This document shows, in pieces, positions 1 to 6,401 of a DNA stretch of 16,004 bases (position 1 is its first letter; the number at the start of each line of letters is the position of its first letter). The notes beneath the pieces are model-generated. The model made no database searches. It was not told the DNA's origin and saw only the letters and a program-made list of their open reading frames with translations. The stretch is taken from the NCBI GenBank assembly GCA_964244695.1, contig CAXTJZ010000074.1, positions 1-16,004 of the forward strand, written 5' to 3'. Both the position numbers and the translations under genes were made by a program. The DNA is from BOG-908 sp964244695. GTDB lineage: Bacteria > Pseudomonadota > Alphaproteobacteria > Acetobacterales > Acetobacteraceae.

Positions 1-2
1 CC

Positions 3-60
3 CGCGACAGCGGAGCAAAAGCTTTTTGGTTCTTTTTCTCGAAAAAGAACTGCTTGCTTT
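3..60 (+). repeat. Intergenic palindromic repeat arm, left of rpsB
   Basis: This arm begins with CGCGACAGCGGAG, continues through an AAAAGCTTTTT tract and contains the inverted repeat GTTCTTTTTC/GAAAAAGAAC at 29-50. It ends one base before the rpsB stop codon. Read on the minus strand, the first thing after the stop is this hairpin followed by an A/T-rich tract, so it may terminate rpsB transcription. Related arms occur at 1138-1270, 5141-5275, 9781-9838, 11184-11241, 13599-13730 and 15945-16004. Confidence 0.85.
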
Positions 61-61
61 C

Positions 62-928
62 TCAATGCGTGGCAGGCGCTTCCTGCATCGGCTGGCTCAT
101 CGCCGCCTCAAGCTCAGGCAGCGCGATGTCAGGCTCCGCCTCAGCTTCGGCCAGGCCGTGATGCGGCGCCGGCTCGTGGCTCGGCTGCAGCGCCTCGGGG
201 ATCTCCTCGACAGCACCCAGATCCTGGCCGCTGGCCTGCATCTCGGCACTGATGCCGTCCAGCACGGCGCCGGCGATCAGGTCGCAGTACAGGGTGATGG
301 CGCGTATCGCGTCGTCGTTGCCGGGGATCGGGAAGGTGATGCCCTGGGGGTCCGAGTTGCTGTCCAGCACCGCGATGACAGGAATGCCCAGCTTGTTGGC
401 TTCCTCCACGGCCAGCTTTTCCTTGTTGGTATCGATGATGAAGAGGATGTCCGGCAGGCCGCCCATCTCCTTGATGCCGCCAAGCGAGCGCTCCAGCTTG
501 TCGCGGTCGCGCGTCATGTCCAGGATCTCTTTCTTGGTGAGGCCCTGGATGTCGCCGCCCAGCATCTCGTCGATCTGGCGCAGGCGCTTGATGCTGCCGG
601 TGATGGTCTTCCAGTTGGTCAGCATGCCGCCGAGCCAGCGGTGGTTGACGTAGTACTGGCCGCAGCGCTTGGCGCTGTCCGCCACGTATTCGGCCGCGGC
701 GCGCTTGGTGCCGACGAACAGGACGCGGCCGCCAGCGGCGGTGGTGTCGCGCACGGCGCGCAGCGCGCGGTCCAGCATGGGGACGGTCTGCTGCAGGTCG
801 ATGATGTGGACCTGGTTGCGCACGCCGAACAGGAACGGCCCCATGCGGGGGTTCCAGCGGCGGGTGTGGTGGCCGAAATGCACGCCGGCCTCGAGGAGCT
901 GGCGTAGGGAGAAATCGGGCATCGCCAT
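62..928 (-). CDS. rpsB: 30S ribosomal protein S2
   Basis: This is ribosomal protein S2, a component of the small ribosomal subunit needed for S1 binding and translation initiation. The N-terminal signature LLEAGVHFGHHTRRWNPRM lies at residues 11-29. The second signature region, starting PDILFIIDTNKEKLAVEEA, lies near residue 159 and is followed by GIPVIAVLDSNSDP. The protein is 288 residues, longer than the usual 240-260. The excess is a C-terminal tail after about residue 245, rich in Glu, Ala and Pro. The start at 928 is favoured because AAAGGA lies nine bases upstream; a second ATG two codons later is less well placed. In most bacteria tsf follows rpsB. Only a repeat arm and no tsf start is visible before the window edge, so that partner cannot be judged here. 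Identification is certain. Confidence 0.98.
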   Translation of the reverse strand: MAMPDFSLRQLLEAGVHFGHHTRRWNPRMGPFLFGVRNQVHIIDLQQTVPMLDRALRAVRDTTAAGGRVLFVGTKRAAAEYVADSAKRCGQYYVNHRWLGGMLTNWKTITGSIKRLRQIDEMLGGDIQGLTKKEILDMTRDRDKLERSLGGIKEMGGLPDILFIIDTNKEKLAVEEANKLGIPVIAVLDSNSDPQGITFPIPGNDDAIRAITLYCDLIAGAVLDGISAEMQASGQDLGAVEEIPEALQPSHEPAPHHGLAEAEAEPDIALPELEAAMSQPMQEAPATH

Positions 929-952
929 GGTTGGCGGTCCTTTCCTGATGTA

Positions 953-994
953 GTCCGGTTGAGCCTCCGCGGGGGTGGCCTTGCGGCACCGGAC
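953..994 (-). promoter_or_regulatory. Possible structured leader of rpsB mRNA
   Basis: A perfect 7-bp inverted repeat (GTCCGGT at 953-959, ACCGGAC at 988-994) encloses a GC-rich loop, and next to it CCTGG/CCAGG (994-1007) can form a second small hairpin. Both lie in the rpsB leader, 25-80 bases upstream of the start codon. In E. coli S2 represses its own operon through the rpsB leader (the t44 RNA). Whether this unrelated-looking leader does the same is inference, since GC-rich DNA gives such hairpins by chance. Confidence 0.3.
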
Positions 995-1053
995 CTGGCG
1001 GACCAGGAAGTGCCCCGCGTGTGAATTTGCTGGCGCTGTTGCGTCGGCGCGCG

Positions 1054-1083
1054 GGATATGGCGGATTGGCGGGGTGTTGGCAA
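1054..1083 (-). promoter_or_regulatory. Candidate housekeeping promoter of rpsB
   Basis: On the minus strand TTGCCA (1078-1083) is followed after 18 bases by ATATCC (1054-1059), or after 17 by CATATC. This is a fair match to a sigma-70 type promoter. It lies between the repeat pair and the rpsB start, and would give a leader of about 120 bases. It was found by eye only. Confidence 0.35.
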
Positions 1084-1137
1084 GCTTGGGTGAGGCTGCT
1101 CGTTTTGCCTTCGCTTCTCCCCGCGTGTCTGGAAAAA

Positions 1138-1270
1138 CAAGGCAAGCAGTTCTTTTTTGAAAAAAGAACCAAAAAACTTTGACTCCGCTGTCGCGCCGTT
1201 TTGAGAAAGGTCCGCGACAGTGTTAGCAAAAGCTTTTTGCTTCTTTTTCGAAAAAGAAGGACTTCCTTGT
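1138..1270. repeat. Back-to-back pair of palindromic repeat arms
   Basis: The left arm (1138-1195) ends in CTCCGCTGTCGCG. The right arm (1213-1270) begins CGCGACAG, so the two are inverted copies separated by a 17-base spacer. The left arm holds a perfect inverted repeat, GTTCTTTTTT/AAAAAAGAAC around a single G (1149-1169). The right arm holds the perfect 20-base palindrome CTTCTTTTTCGAAAAAGAAG (1240-1259). The right arm ends about 33 bases beyond the stop codon of the glycosyltransferase at 1304 and may terminate it. With the rpsB leader and promoter, this pair accounts for the 375 bases between the two genes. Confidence 0.88.
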
Positions 1271-1303
1271 TCCTGATGAGCACAAGCTCGGACGGCATGC
1301 CGA

Positions 1304-2326
1304 TCAGCCGCCCTCGTGACATCTGCTGACGTCGAACCGGTCTTCTACGTAGTGCTCGCCGAGTTCCCTGTAGGCGACCTTGCAGTACTCTTCATGCAAA
1401 GCCGGATTGCCGCCGTTCTGGAGAATGGCTTCCCACGCCAGCCAGTGCTGGCCGCCGATCTGGCTGCCGAGTGCGTGGGCGGCACGGATGGCTGCTCCGC
1501 CGTTTCGAACTTTGTTGCGGAACTGGACGAAGCTGCGGGTCTGAAACTCGCGGATGAACAGGCCGAATGCCAGCCCTCCGCCATAGCACACTGCGTTCGT
1601 GGACGATGACCGCACCGCATGATTGCCGTGTTCCAGGCTCAGAAAAGGTCTTGCGCGCAGGATCACTTTTGGCGGCACCGCGAATGGTCCGCTCCGGACG
1701 GACATGGCGGCGAGTGCGTTCCTGCCCATGCTGTCCGGGTCTGGGAGGCCGGCCGGGCGGAAGTGGATGACGCGCAATAGGGTGAGAGCATCGATTTGCG
1801 AGGGGACGCGGAGCAGTTCCTGCAGGCCGGTGCGGGCCTGCAGAAACTCGTCTGCATCGAAAGGCAGCAGCCAGGCGAGGTCGGGCCAGCGCTCGCTGGC
1901 GTGCTGGCAAGCGAAGTTCATCTTCTCCGCCTGTATGTAGGCCACCATCGTGTCGGGCAGAAGCTCCACTTCGGTGTCTGCCCGATGGCGCCTGGCAAAC
2001 AGGATGATCGCCGCGACCGTTCCGTCCGTAGATGCATTGTCCAGGATGACAAATCGCCGGACGCCAAGATGGTGAAGCCACTCCAGGTTCAGGCCGATGA
2101 TGTCGGCCTCGTCCTTGATGAGCGTTATCGCCGCGACGTCCGGCGCCGGGGCGTGACGCGCACGCTGCGGTGAGAGATCGGGTGCCGCACCGAACGCCAG
2201 AAACTGCGCCTGGACCGAGCCGGCCCACTTCCGCGGATCACTTGGGGCGAGCTGGCCGATGGCTGGCCCATGACCATGCCAGATGTGGCGGGCGACCTCG
2301 TGCTCCTCGTCGCAATCCTCCGTCAA
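1304..2326 (-). CDS. GT2-like family glycosyltransferase
   Basis: This is a 340-residue protein with the hallmarks of the Glyco_tranf_2_4 group (GT-A fold). ITLIKDEADIIGLNLEWL sits near residues 67-84, followed by the nucleotide-sugar-binding DNASTDGT at 96-103. The metal-binding DXD appears as FDADEF (DAD at 157-159). Such enzymes transfer a sugar from an NDP-sugar in the cytoplasm to a glycan acceptor; donor and acceptor cannot be read from the sequence. No signal peptide or membrane segment is visible. The start is TTG, and its first two bases belong to the TGA stop of the upstream membrane protein (TTGA overlap), with GAGG about ten bases before. Translation is therefore probably coupled and the two proteins likely work in one surface-glycan step. 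The family call is firm; the specific role is unknown. Confidence 0.85.
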   Translation of the reverse strand: MTEDCDEEHEVARHIWHGHGPAIGQLAPSDPRKWAGSVQAQFLAFGAAPDLSPQRARHAPAPDVAAITLIKDEADIIGLNLEWLHHLGVRRFVILDNASTDGTVAAIILFARRHRADTEVELLPDTMVAYIQAEKMNFACQHASERWPDLAWLLPFDADEFLQARTGLQELLRVPSQIDALTLLRVIHFRPAGLPDPDSMGRNALAAMSVRSGPFAVPPKVILRARPFLSLEHGNHAVRSSSTNAVCYGGGLAFGLFIREFQTRSFVQFRNKVRNGGAAIRAAHALGSQIGGQHWLAWEAILQNGGNPALHEEYCKVAYRELGEHYVEDRFDVSRCHEGG

Positions 2327-4047
2327 GATGCCGTCGCCTCAGGAAGCCGACCTGGCCGGATGGACGGGTAGCAGGTTCGCGCGGCACGCCAGAGCCCCGC
2401 AAACGTGCAGGCCGTCAGGGCAATGATTTCCGGCTCGATCGCCGTCCGGAAGCGCATGTTCTCCCCGCCTTCTGCAACGCTGAACAGCAGCAGGCCGTAG
2501 CCGACCGCCGCGAGCAGAACCAGTGTGCCGCGAGGCAGGAAAGTCGTAGTGCCGTGCCAGCGCCGCCACAAATCCAGCAACAGCAGGAGCGGCAGAAACA
2601 CGTGAAGAGCCAGGATACTCAGCGAGTCCAGCGGCGCCAGGCTGACGGTGCCCAGCCAGGCCTTGCGGCCGGGCTGTGCCGTCAGCCCCAAGGCCTTGAT
2701 GGCCACCTGGTCGGACTCTGCGAAGCCGCGGGTGAACAGGCCCGGCCAAGGGCGGTCCACCGGCTGCACGGTGAAGAGGTTCCAGGGGAACTGGATCGCG
2801 TGGTCGGCTATTCGCTGCCACAGCAGTCGGTAGCCCAATCCGAAGCGCGCCATGAACAGCCCCGGATGCGCCCAGGTAAACCGGGCCACTGCTTGCCGCC
2901 ACGCATCGGATTCCGCCGCTACGGAAGGCAGGTTCCAGGTCGGCCGGATGCCGCCGAGCCGCGCCGTCATGGCGTCATCCTCCGCGCGTAGAGCTGGCGG
3001 CAACGTCTCCTGCGTGGCGACCTGGAAGGCAAAGCGGCAATGCCGGCCGCTCTCCCTGAACCAGTCAGGGTAGCTCCCGTCCGGACTCTGCACGATGTCG
3101 CGGCACAGCAAGGCGCCCTGGTGGGCCCAGAAGACGCCTTTGGCCAGGTTCATCCCGCTCCAACTCGACGTCTCAGGCGAAAGCCGCCCGAGCGCCACCC
3201 AGTTCTTCACGGCCCAGCCGCCCTGCAGGAGGAGCACCGGCACCACGAAGGCGGCCAGGGTGCGCCTGCGCCAGGAGAGCAGGCCTGCCACTCCCAACGC
3301 GATCGGAAAGAAGCTCAGCGACGATCGGGTGAGCGCTGTCAGCCCTGCGAGCCCGCCCAGGCCTGCCGCTCGTCCTGCCGCCTGCCTGGCTTCACCCTCA
3401 CGCACGCGGCAGGCCTGCCAGCAACAGGCCAGCACGCCGGACATGCCCAGCACCTCATAGAAGACCTGGCCGTAGAAGGCATACTCGGTCACCACAAGGT
3501 CGGTGGAGAACAGAAACCACAGGGACAGCAACAGCCCCGCCGGCCGGTTTTGCGTCAGCTTGACGATCAGGGCACACAGAAGGCCTGCGGACAAGGCGGA
3601 GACGACACCCTGCAGGACGCACAACAGCTCCGCGGTTCGAAACGGCCAGCCACCGGCCAGCAGCACCAGGCGGAACACCACGTGCGCCATCGGCGGCGTC
3701 TGTTGTAGCAGCCACAAGCCGGACCAGAAATGCTCACGGTAGATCGGCATCGGCAGCAGCTGCATGGCCTGGAACCAGGGTACCTGGGCCACCAGAGCCA
3801 GGAGCGCTGGGCGATATCGCCAGAACAGGATCGCGCGGTGCAGCAGGCCCAATGCCACGACGCATAGCGCGGGCCGTTGCGCAAGCCACAGCCAGATCGC
3901 CGAGGGAAGCTGCTTGAGGCGGAGGGGGGTGGTGGGTTGGCAGCCACCCCGTTGGGGTTGGAGTCGGCCGATTTGAGAGCGCCCATGGCTGTTCAATGGC
4001 AGTCGCCAGCCCGGCTTTGCGGCAGTGCTGCCGTGCCACTCTGCCAT
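2323..4047 (-). CDS. Polytopic membrane protein, possible GT39/ArnT-like glycosyltransferase
   Basis: This is a large integral membrane protein with about ten hydrophobic segments. They group into an N-terminal set (before about residue 280) and a C-terminal set (after about 495), with a long hydrophilic stretch between. The layout, and the terminal GGENMRFRTAIEPEIIAL motif before the last membrane segment, resemble membrane glycosyltransferases that use polyprenyl-phosphate sugars, though no catalytic motif could be pinned down. The downstream gene is a GT2-like transferase overlapping by four bases, which supports a role in glycan assembly. The start is uncertain. ATG at 4047 is chosen; the frame is open to a GTG at 4083. 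Neither has a good Shine-Dalgarno sequence, and the first 55 residues are Pro/Arg-rich and poorly convincing. The 184 bases upstream, before yfdX, show no clear signal. Confidence 0.7.
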   Translation of the reverse strand: MAEWHGSTAAKPGWRLPLNSHGRSQIGRLQPQRGGCQPTTPLRLKQLPSAIWLWLAQRPALCVVALGLLHRAILFWRYRPALLALVAQVPWFQAMQLLPMPIYREHFWSGLWLLQQTPPMAHVVFRLVLLAGGWPFRTAELLCVLQGVVSALSAGLLCALIVKLTQNRPAGLLLSLWFLFSTDLVVTEYAFYGQVFYEVLGMSGVLACCWQACRVREGEARQAAGRAAGLGGLAGLTALTRSSLSFFPIALGVAGLLSWRRRTLAAFVVPVLLLQGGWAVKNWVALGRLSPETSSWSGMNLAKGVFWAHQGALLCRDIVQSPDGSYPDWFRESGRHCRFAFQVATQETLPPALRAEDDAMTARLGGIRPTWNLPSVAAESDAWRQAVARFTWAHPGLFMARFGLGYRLLWQRIADHAIQFPWNLFTVQPVDRPWPGLFTRGFAESDQVAIKALGLTAQPGRKAWLGTVSLAPLDSLSILALHVFLPLLLLLDLWRRWHGTTTFLPRGTLVLLAAVGYGLLLFSVAEGGENMRFRTAIEPEIIALTACTFAGLWRAARTCYPSIRPGRLPEATAS

Positions 4048-4231
4048 GTTCTGGGCAGGATTGCATGCGCCACGAGAACCCACCTTCGGCTGACATCAGG
4101 ACCGGCTCGCACGGCCGCCCACTTGCGCCAGGAAGGCACAAAATCTCTATGTCCTTCAAGACGGGAGGCATTGGCGGCTGACCGGGCACCAAACGGCGCG
4201 GGCCAGCCGGTCGTGTGATCAGGTCAGTGGA

Positions 4232-4939
4232 TTATTTTGTAGCAGTGGCCGTTGAACCTGCCTCATTGGCGGCAGCTTTCGTCTTCGGCGTGGCCACGAA
4301 CGACTCGTCGTCGAAGCGGACGCCGTCCTCCACGCCTTTCAAGGCCTGGTTGGCCTGGAAATAATGTCCGGCGTCAGCAAGTTTCTCGGCTTTCGCCACG
4401 CCGTCGATAGTCGCCTGTAACGGGGCCAGCTCGGCGACAAAATCGACGTCCACGTCGGCCAGCTTCAAAGTGTCCAGCGCTGCCTTGTGGTCGCCCTTCT
4501 TCAGCTGCGCATCCGCCTTGTCAACGGATTTGCTCTTGTCGGGCTTGGCCACATAGTCCTCGTCGAGCGTCATCGCGCCATCTACGGGCAGCCAGGTGAC
4601 AGGCGTGGTGCTCGCGCTGGCGGTCTTGGTCTGAGTCATACCAGACGGTGTCTTGAGGTCGGCTTCTGCCCTGTCGAAGGTGGTATTGTCGGTCTTGGCA
4701 GTCTGCAGTTCAGTGGCTGCCTCGCCAATGTCCTTCTTCGCGCCGGCAACGTCGCCTTCGAAGATCTTTACGCGTGCGTCGCGTATGTCTCGGATCGCCT
4801 TGTTGCCGTCCTTGGAAAGTTTGCCGAAATCATGGTCGGCGGATTGCTTCGCGGAAGACATCGTATCGGCGGCAAAGGCGGGCCCGCCGGCCAGGATGGC
4901 GGCGATTGCGGCGGCGGCTGCCATGTTGAGCGTTTTCAT
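4232..4939 (-). CDS. yfdX: YfdX family periplasmic protein
   Basis: This 235-residue exported protein begins with a clear Sec signal peptide (residues 1-23, cleavage near AFA/AD). The mature part is almost wholly helical and charged. It has the YfdX-family arrangement: an N-terminal helical half (DGNKAIRDIRDARVKIFEGD), the conserved WLPVDG motif at 116-121, and a C-terminal helical half (KKGDHKAALDTLKLADVDVDF). In E. coli yfdX lies in an EvgA-controlled, acid-resistance-linked operon and its product is periplasmic. A similar stress role here is inferred from the family alone. AAGGA eight bases before the ATG supports the start. Two-thirds of the C-terminal tail is Ala/Thr/Lys-rich low complexity. 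The gene precedes the membrane protein on the same strand, but with a gap wide enough for a separate promoter. Confidence 0.88.
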   Translation of the reverse strand: MKTLNMAAAAAIAAILAGGPAFAADTMSSAKQSADHDFGKLSKDGNKAIRDIRDARVKIFEGDVAGAKKDIGEAATELQTAKTDNTTFDRAEADLKTPSGMTQTKTASASTTPVTWLPVDGAMTLDEDYVAKPDKSKSVDKADAQLKKGDHKAALDTLKLADVDVDFVAELAPLQATIDGVAKAEKLADAGHYFQANQALKGVEDGVRFDDESFVATPKTKAAANEAGSTATATK

Positions 4940-4971
4940 GTGACTGGTCCTTCATTGAAGCTTTTCTGCCG

Positions 4972-4999
4972 ATATCAGCCGGAGGTGCGGACTCAACAA
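4972..4999 (-). promoter_or_regulatory. Candidate promoter of yfdX
   Basis: On the minus strand TTGTTG (4994-4999) is followed after 16 bases by TGATAT (4972-4977), about 33 bases upstream of the yfdX ATG. Hexamers and spacing are acceptable for a sigma-70 promoter. Found by eye; not tested. Confidence 0.35.
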
Positions 5000-5073
5000 T
5001 CGCTCGGCTGTATCGTTGCGTTACTTCAGGTTCACGCAAAACACAGGCACGTATATTGTGATTCCGAAGTAAA

Positions 5074-5120
5074 GGGGGGGGATACACAGGCGGCTGTAAC
5101 ACTCACGTTACTTTGTGTTA
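5074..5120. promoter_or_regulatory. G tract and dyad upstream of yfdX
   Basis: Eight consecutive Gs (5074-5081) are followed by the nested dyad TAACAC (5097-5102) / GTGTTA (5115-5120), with GTAAC/GTTAC inside it. The dyad could be an operator, about 160 bases upstream of yfdX. Nothing ties it to a known regulator. The remaining sequence between yfdX and the degenerate repeat pair shows no gene. Confidence 0.2.
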
Positions 5121-5140
5121 AGATCGGGCGTTGAGAAAAA

Positions 5141-5275
5141 AGGAAGGTCCTCCTTTTTTAAGCAAAAAAATTTCGCTCCTCTGTAATCGCAACAGCCTTC
5201 CGCCTCATGAAGAACTCGAAGCCGCAAAACAGCGAGGGAGTAAACTTCTTGTCCTCTTTCGAAAAGAACTGCCTG
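5141..5275. repeat. Degenerate back-to-back pair of repeat arms
   Basis: The left arm (5141-5190) keeps AAGGAAGGTCCTCCTTTTTT, AAGCAAAAAAATTT and CGCTCCTCTGT, but has lost most of the second half of the short palindrome. The right arm (about 5229-5275) keeps GGGAGTAAAC, TCTTTCGAAAAGAACTGCC and similar blocks. The layout matches the intact pairs at 1138-1270 and 13599-13730, so this is probably an old, decaying copy. It ends about 30 bases past the lipoprotein stop codon. Confidence 0.6.
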
Positions 5276-5306
5276 GTTCTATGTGCCAGCCTCGAGGCCG
5301 GCTGGC

Positions 5307-5900
5307 TCAGAAGCCTTTTAGCTGATTAGCTGGAAGCTGGACTTTCCTGTCTATAACGACGGCGCCATCTGTGCACGCCAGTTCGCCGGCTACCGATGCC
5401 GTGCCTGAGCCGACCATTGCGGGCTTAAGGCCGCCGACGAGCGATCCTATGCCGGTGGCGATGTTGTTGAAGGTTTTGCCGGCATCGGGCGTAGAGACGC
5501 TGTTCAGGCCGGTGAGCATTCCGTCCGACAATGTCGGGTTGAAAGTGTAGGCTTCGAGAAGACCCGGCTTGAACTTCATGATGAGCGGATGGCTGAAATC
5601 GGCAGCGACGATGAAGCGGACGGTTGTGACAGGGTGGCAGTAGGTGGTGGTGTCGTAATCCTTGTCTTTCGATGACGCAGCGACGATACGGCCGTCCTTT
5701 ATCACGACCGTCGTCTCCGAAGTCTCCCTGACAAGACTGGTCGGATAAAACTTTACGCCTTCATAGGTGCCGGTAATTTCGGGCCCGGCTGCCGGATGGG
5801 TGGTCAGGCTGCCTTGGCAGCCGGCCAATAACAGGCAGGCCGCCATGCAAAGGCGCAAGCGCCAGGGGCAGGGCAGCAAGGAGCCGGGCCGGCGTGCCAT
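5307..5900 (-). CDS. Putative lipoprotein of unknown function
   Basis: This 197-residue protein has a typical lipoprotein signal: a basic N-terminus (MARRPGS), a hydrophobic core and the lipobox LLAGC with Cys at residue 28. It should therefore be lipidated and anchored in the outer or inner membrane facing the periplasm. The mature part begins with GTYEGVKFYPTSLV. It contains a glycine-rich stretch (IATGIGSLVGGLKPAMVGSG) that could insert in or lie along a membrane, and a further cysteine pair (TYCHPV, LACTDG) that might form a disulfide. I do not recognise a family. The gene starts three bases after the stop of the small gene upstream, so the two are co-transcribed. A later Met at residue 19 would remove the basic region and is less likely as start. 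Confidence 0.75.
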   Translation of the reverse strand: MARRPGSLLPCPWRLRLCMAACLLLAGCQGSLTTHPAAGPEITGTYEGVKFYPTSLVRETSETTVVIKDGRIVAASSKDKDYDTTTYCHPVTTVRFIVAADFSHPLIMKFKPGLLEAYTFNPTLSDGMLTGLNSVSTPDAGKTFNNIATGIGSLVGGLKPAMVGSGTASVAGELACTDGAVVIDRKVQLPANQLKGF

Positions 5901-5903
5901 TCT

Positions 5904-6254
5904 TCAACACGCCAGCTGTTCCTCCGGCAACGTCGGTGGCGGTAGCCCGGCCAACCCCGCCAACATCTCGGCGAGTTCGGCATCGAACAAGGCAACGGCA
6001 GCGCCAAGCAGCGCCCTGCGCCTGCTGGCTTCTGCCAGCATTGTGTATTTGTCATCGGGGTCGCACGTGTCGTCCGTGTTTGCAGAATGATCCGGCTTGC
6101 CCAACGGCCCAATCTCGACGGGCGGGTATTCATGGAGCGTGGCGTTCGGTTTTATACATTTGATGGTGAGAGGGTGAGCAGTGCCGTCCGGCGCGACCAC
6201 GATCTGGCTTTTAAGAAAGCTGACTTGAAAATGTAGCGTCACATACTCCGGCAT
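5904..6254 (-). CDS. Hypothetical small protein
   Basis: This is a 116-residue protein of unknown function. It has no signal peptide and no clear membrane segment. The N-terminal half is beta-like (MPEYVTLHFQVSFLKSQIVV). The middle is Asp/Pro-rich (HSANTDDTCDPDDKYTM), and the C-terminal half is an Ala/Leu-rich helix pair (RRRALLGAAVALFDAELAEM). The start at 6254 is set by AAGGAG eight bases upstream. A TTG ten codons earlier would also be in frame but has no such site. It lies three bases before the lipoprotein gene and about 135 bases after the regulator, which has its own terminator-like hairpin. The pair may thus be a two-gene operon with its promoter in 6255-6390. Confidence 0.65.
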   Translation of the reverse strand: MPEYVTLHFQVSFLKSQIVVAPDGTAHPLTIKCIKPNATLHEYPPVEIGPLGKPDHSANTDDTCDPDDKYTMLAEASRRRALLGAAVALFDAELAEMLAGLAGLPPPTLPEEQLAC

Positions 6255-6373
6255 GTTATCGTCTCCTTGCGTGGCTTGGCTCAATCAGAAATGCGTCCTG
6301 TCGCAGTTCAAACGGCAGGGCGGAATCGAGTCATACAAGTGTGTTCCGCAATTTGAGAAGTTACCAGCCTGAC

Positions 6374-6401
6374 AAAGGAAAGTTCCGATGTCAATCGGAA
6401 C
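6374..6401 (-). terminator. Terminator overlapping the regulator stop codon
   Basis: On the minus strand GTTCCGAT and ATCGGAAC form a perfect 8-bp stem around the four-base loop TGAC, followed by TTTCCTTT. The loop contains the TGA stop codon of the regulator gene, so the gene's last two codons form the left arm of the stem. The T tract is interrupted, so efficiency may be moderate. Confidence 0.6.

Noticed and set aside
26..907. 293-codon open frame on the plus strand opposite rpsB
   Set aside because: It is the complement shadow of the certain rpsB gene; the translation has no recognisable family pattern and arises from high-GC codon bias.
1138..1270. Repeat pair as an insertion sequence with terminal inverted repeats
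   Set aside because: The element is about 133 bp with a 17-base centre and has no transposase; no target-site duplication was evident. A non-autonomous element origin remains possible.
141..1322. 393-codon minus-strand frame spanning rpsB, its leader and the repeat pair
   Set aside because: It runs through the repeats and then rpsB in the wrong frame; the product is Pro/Arg/His-rich low complexity typical of a shifted frame.
4178..4205. Hairpin GACCGG/CCGGTC after yfdX as a terminator
   Set aside because: The loop is about 20 bases and no T tract follows on the minus strand, so it is probably chance in GC-rich DNA.
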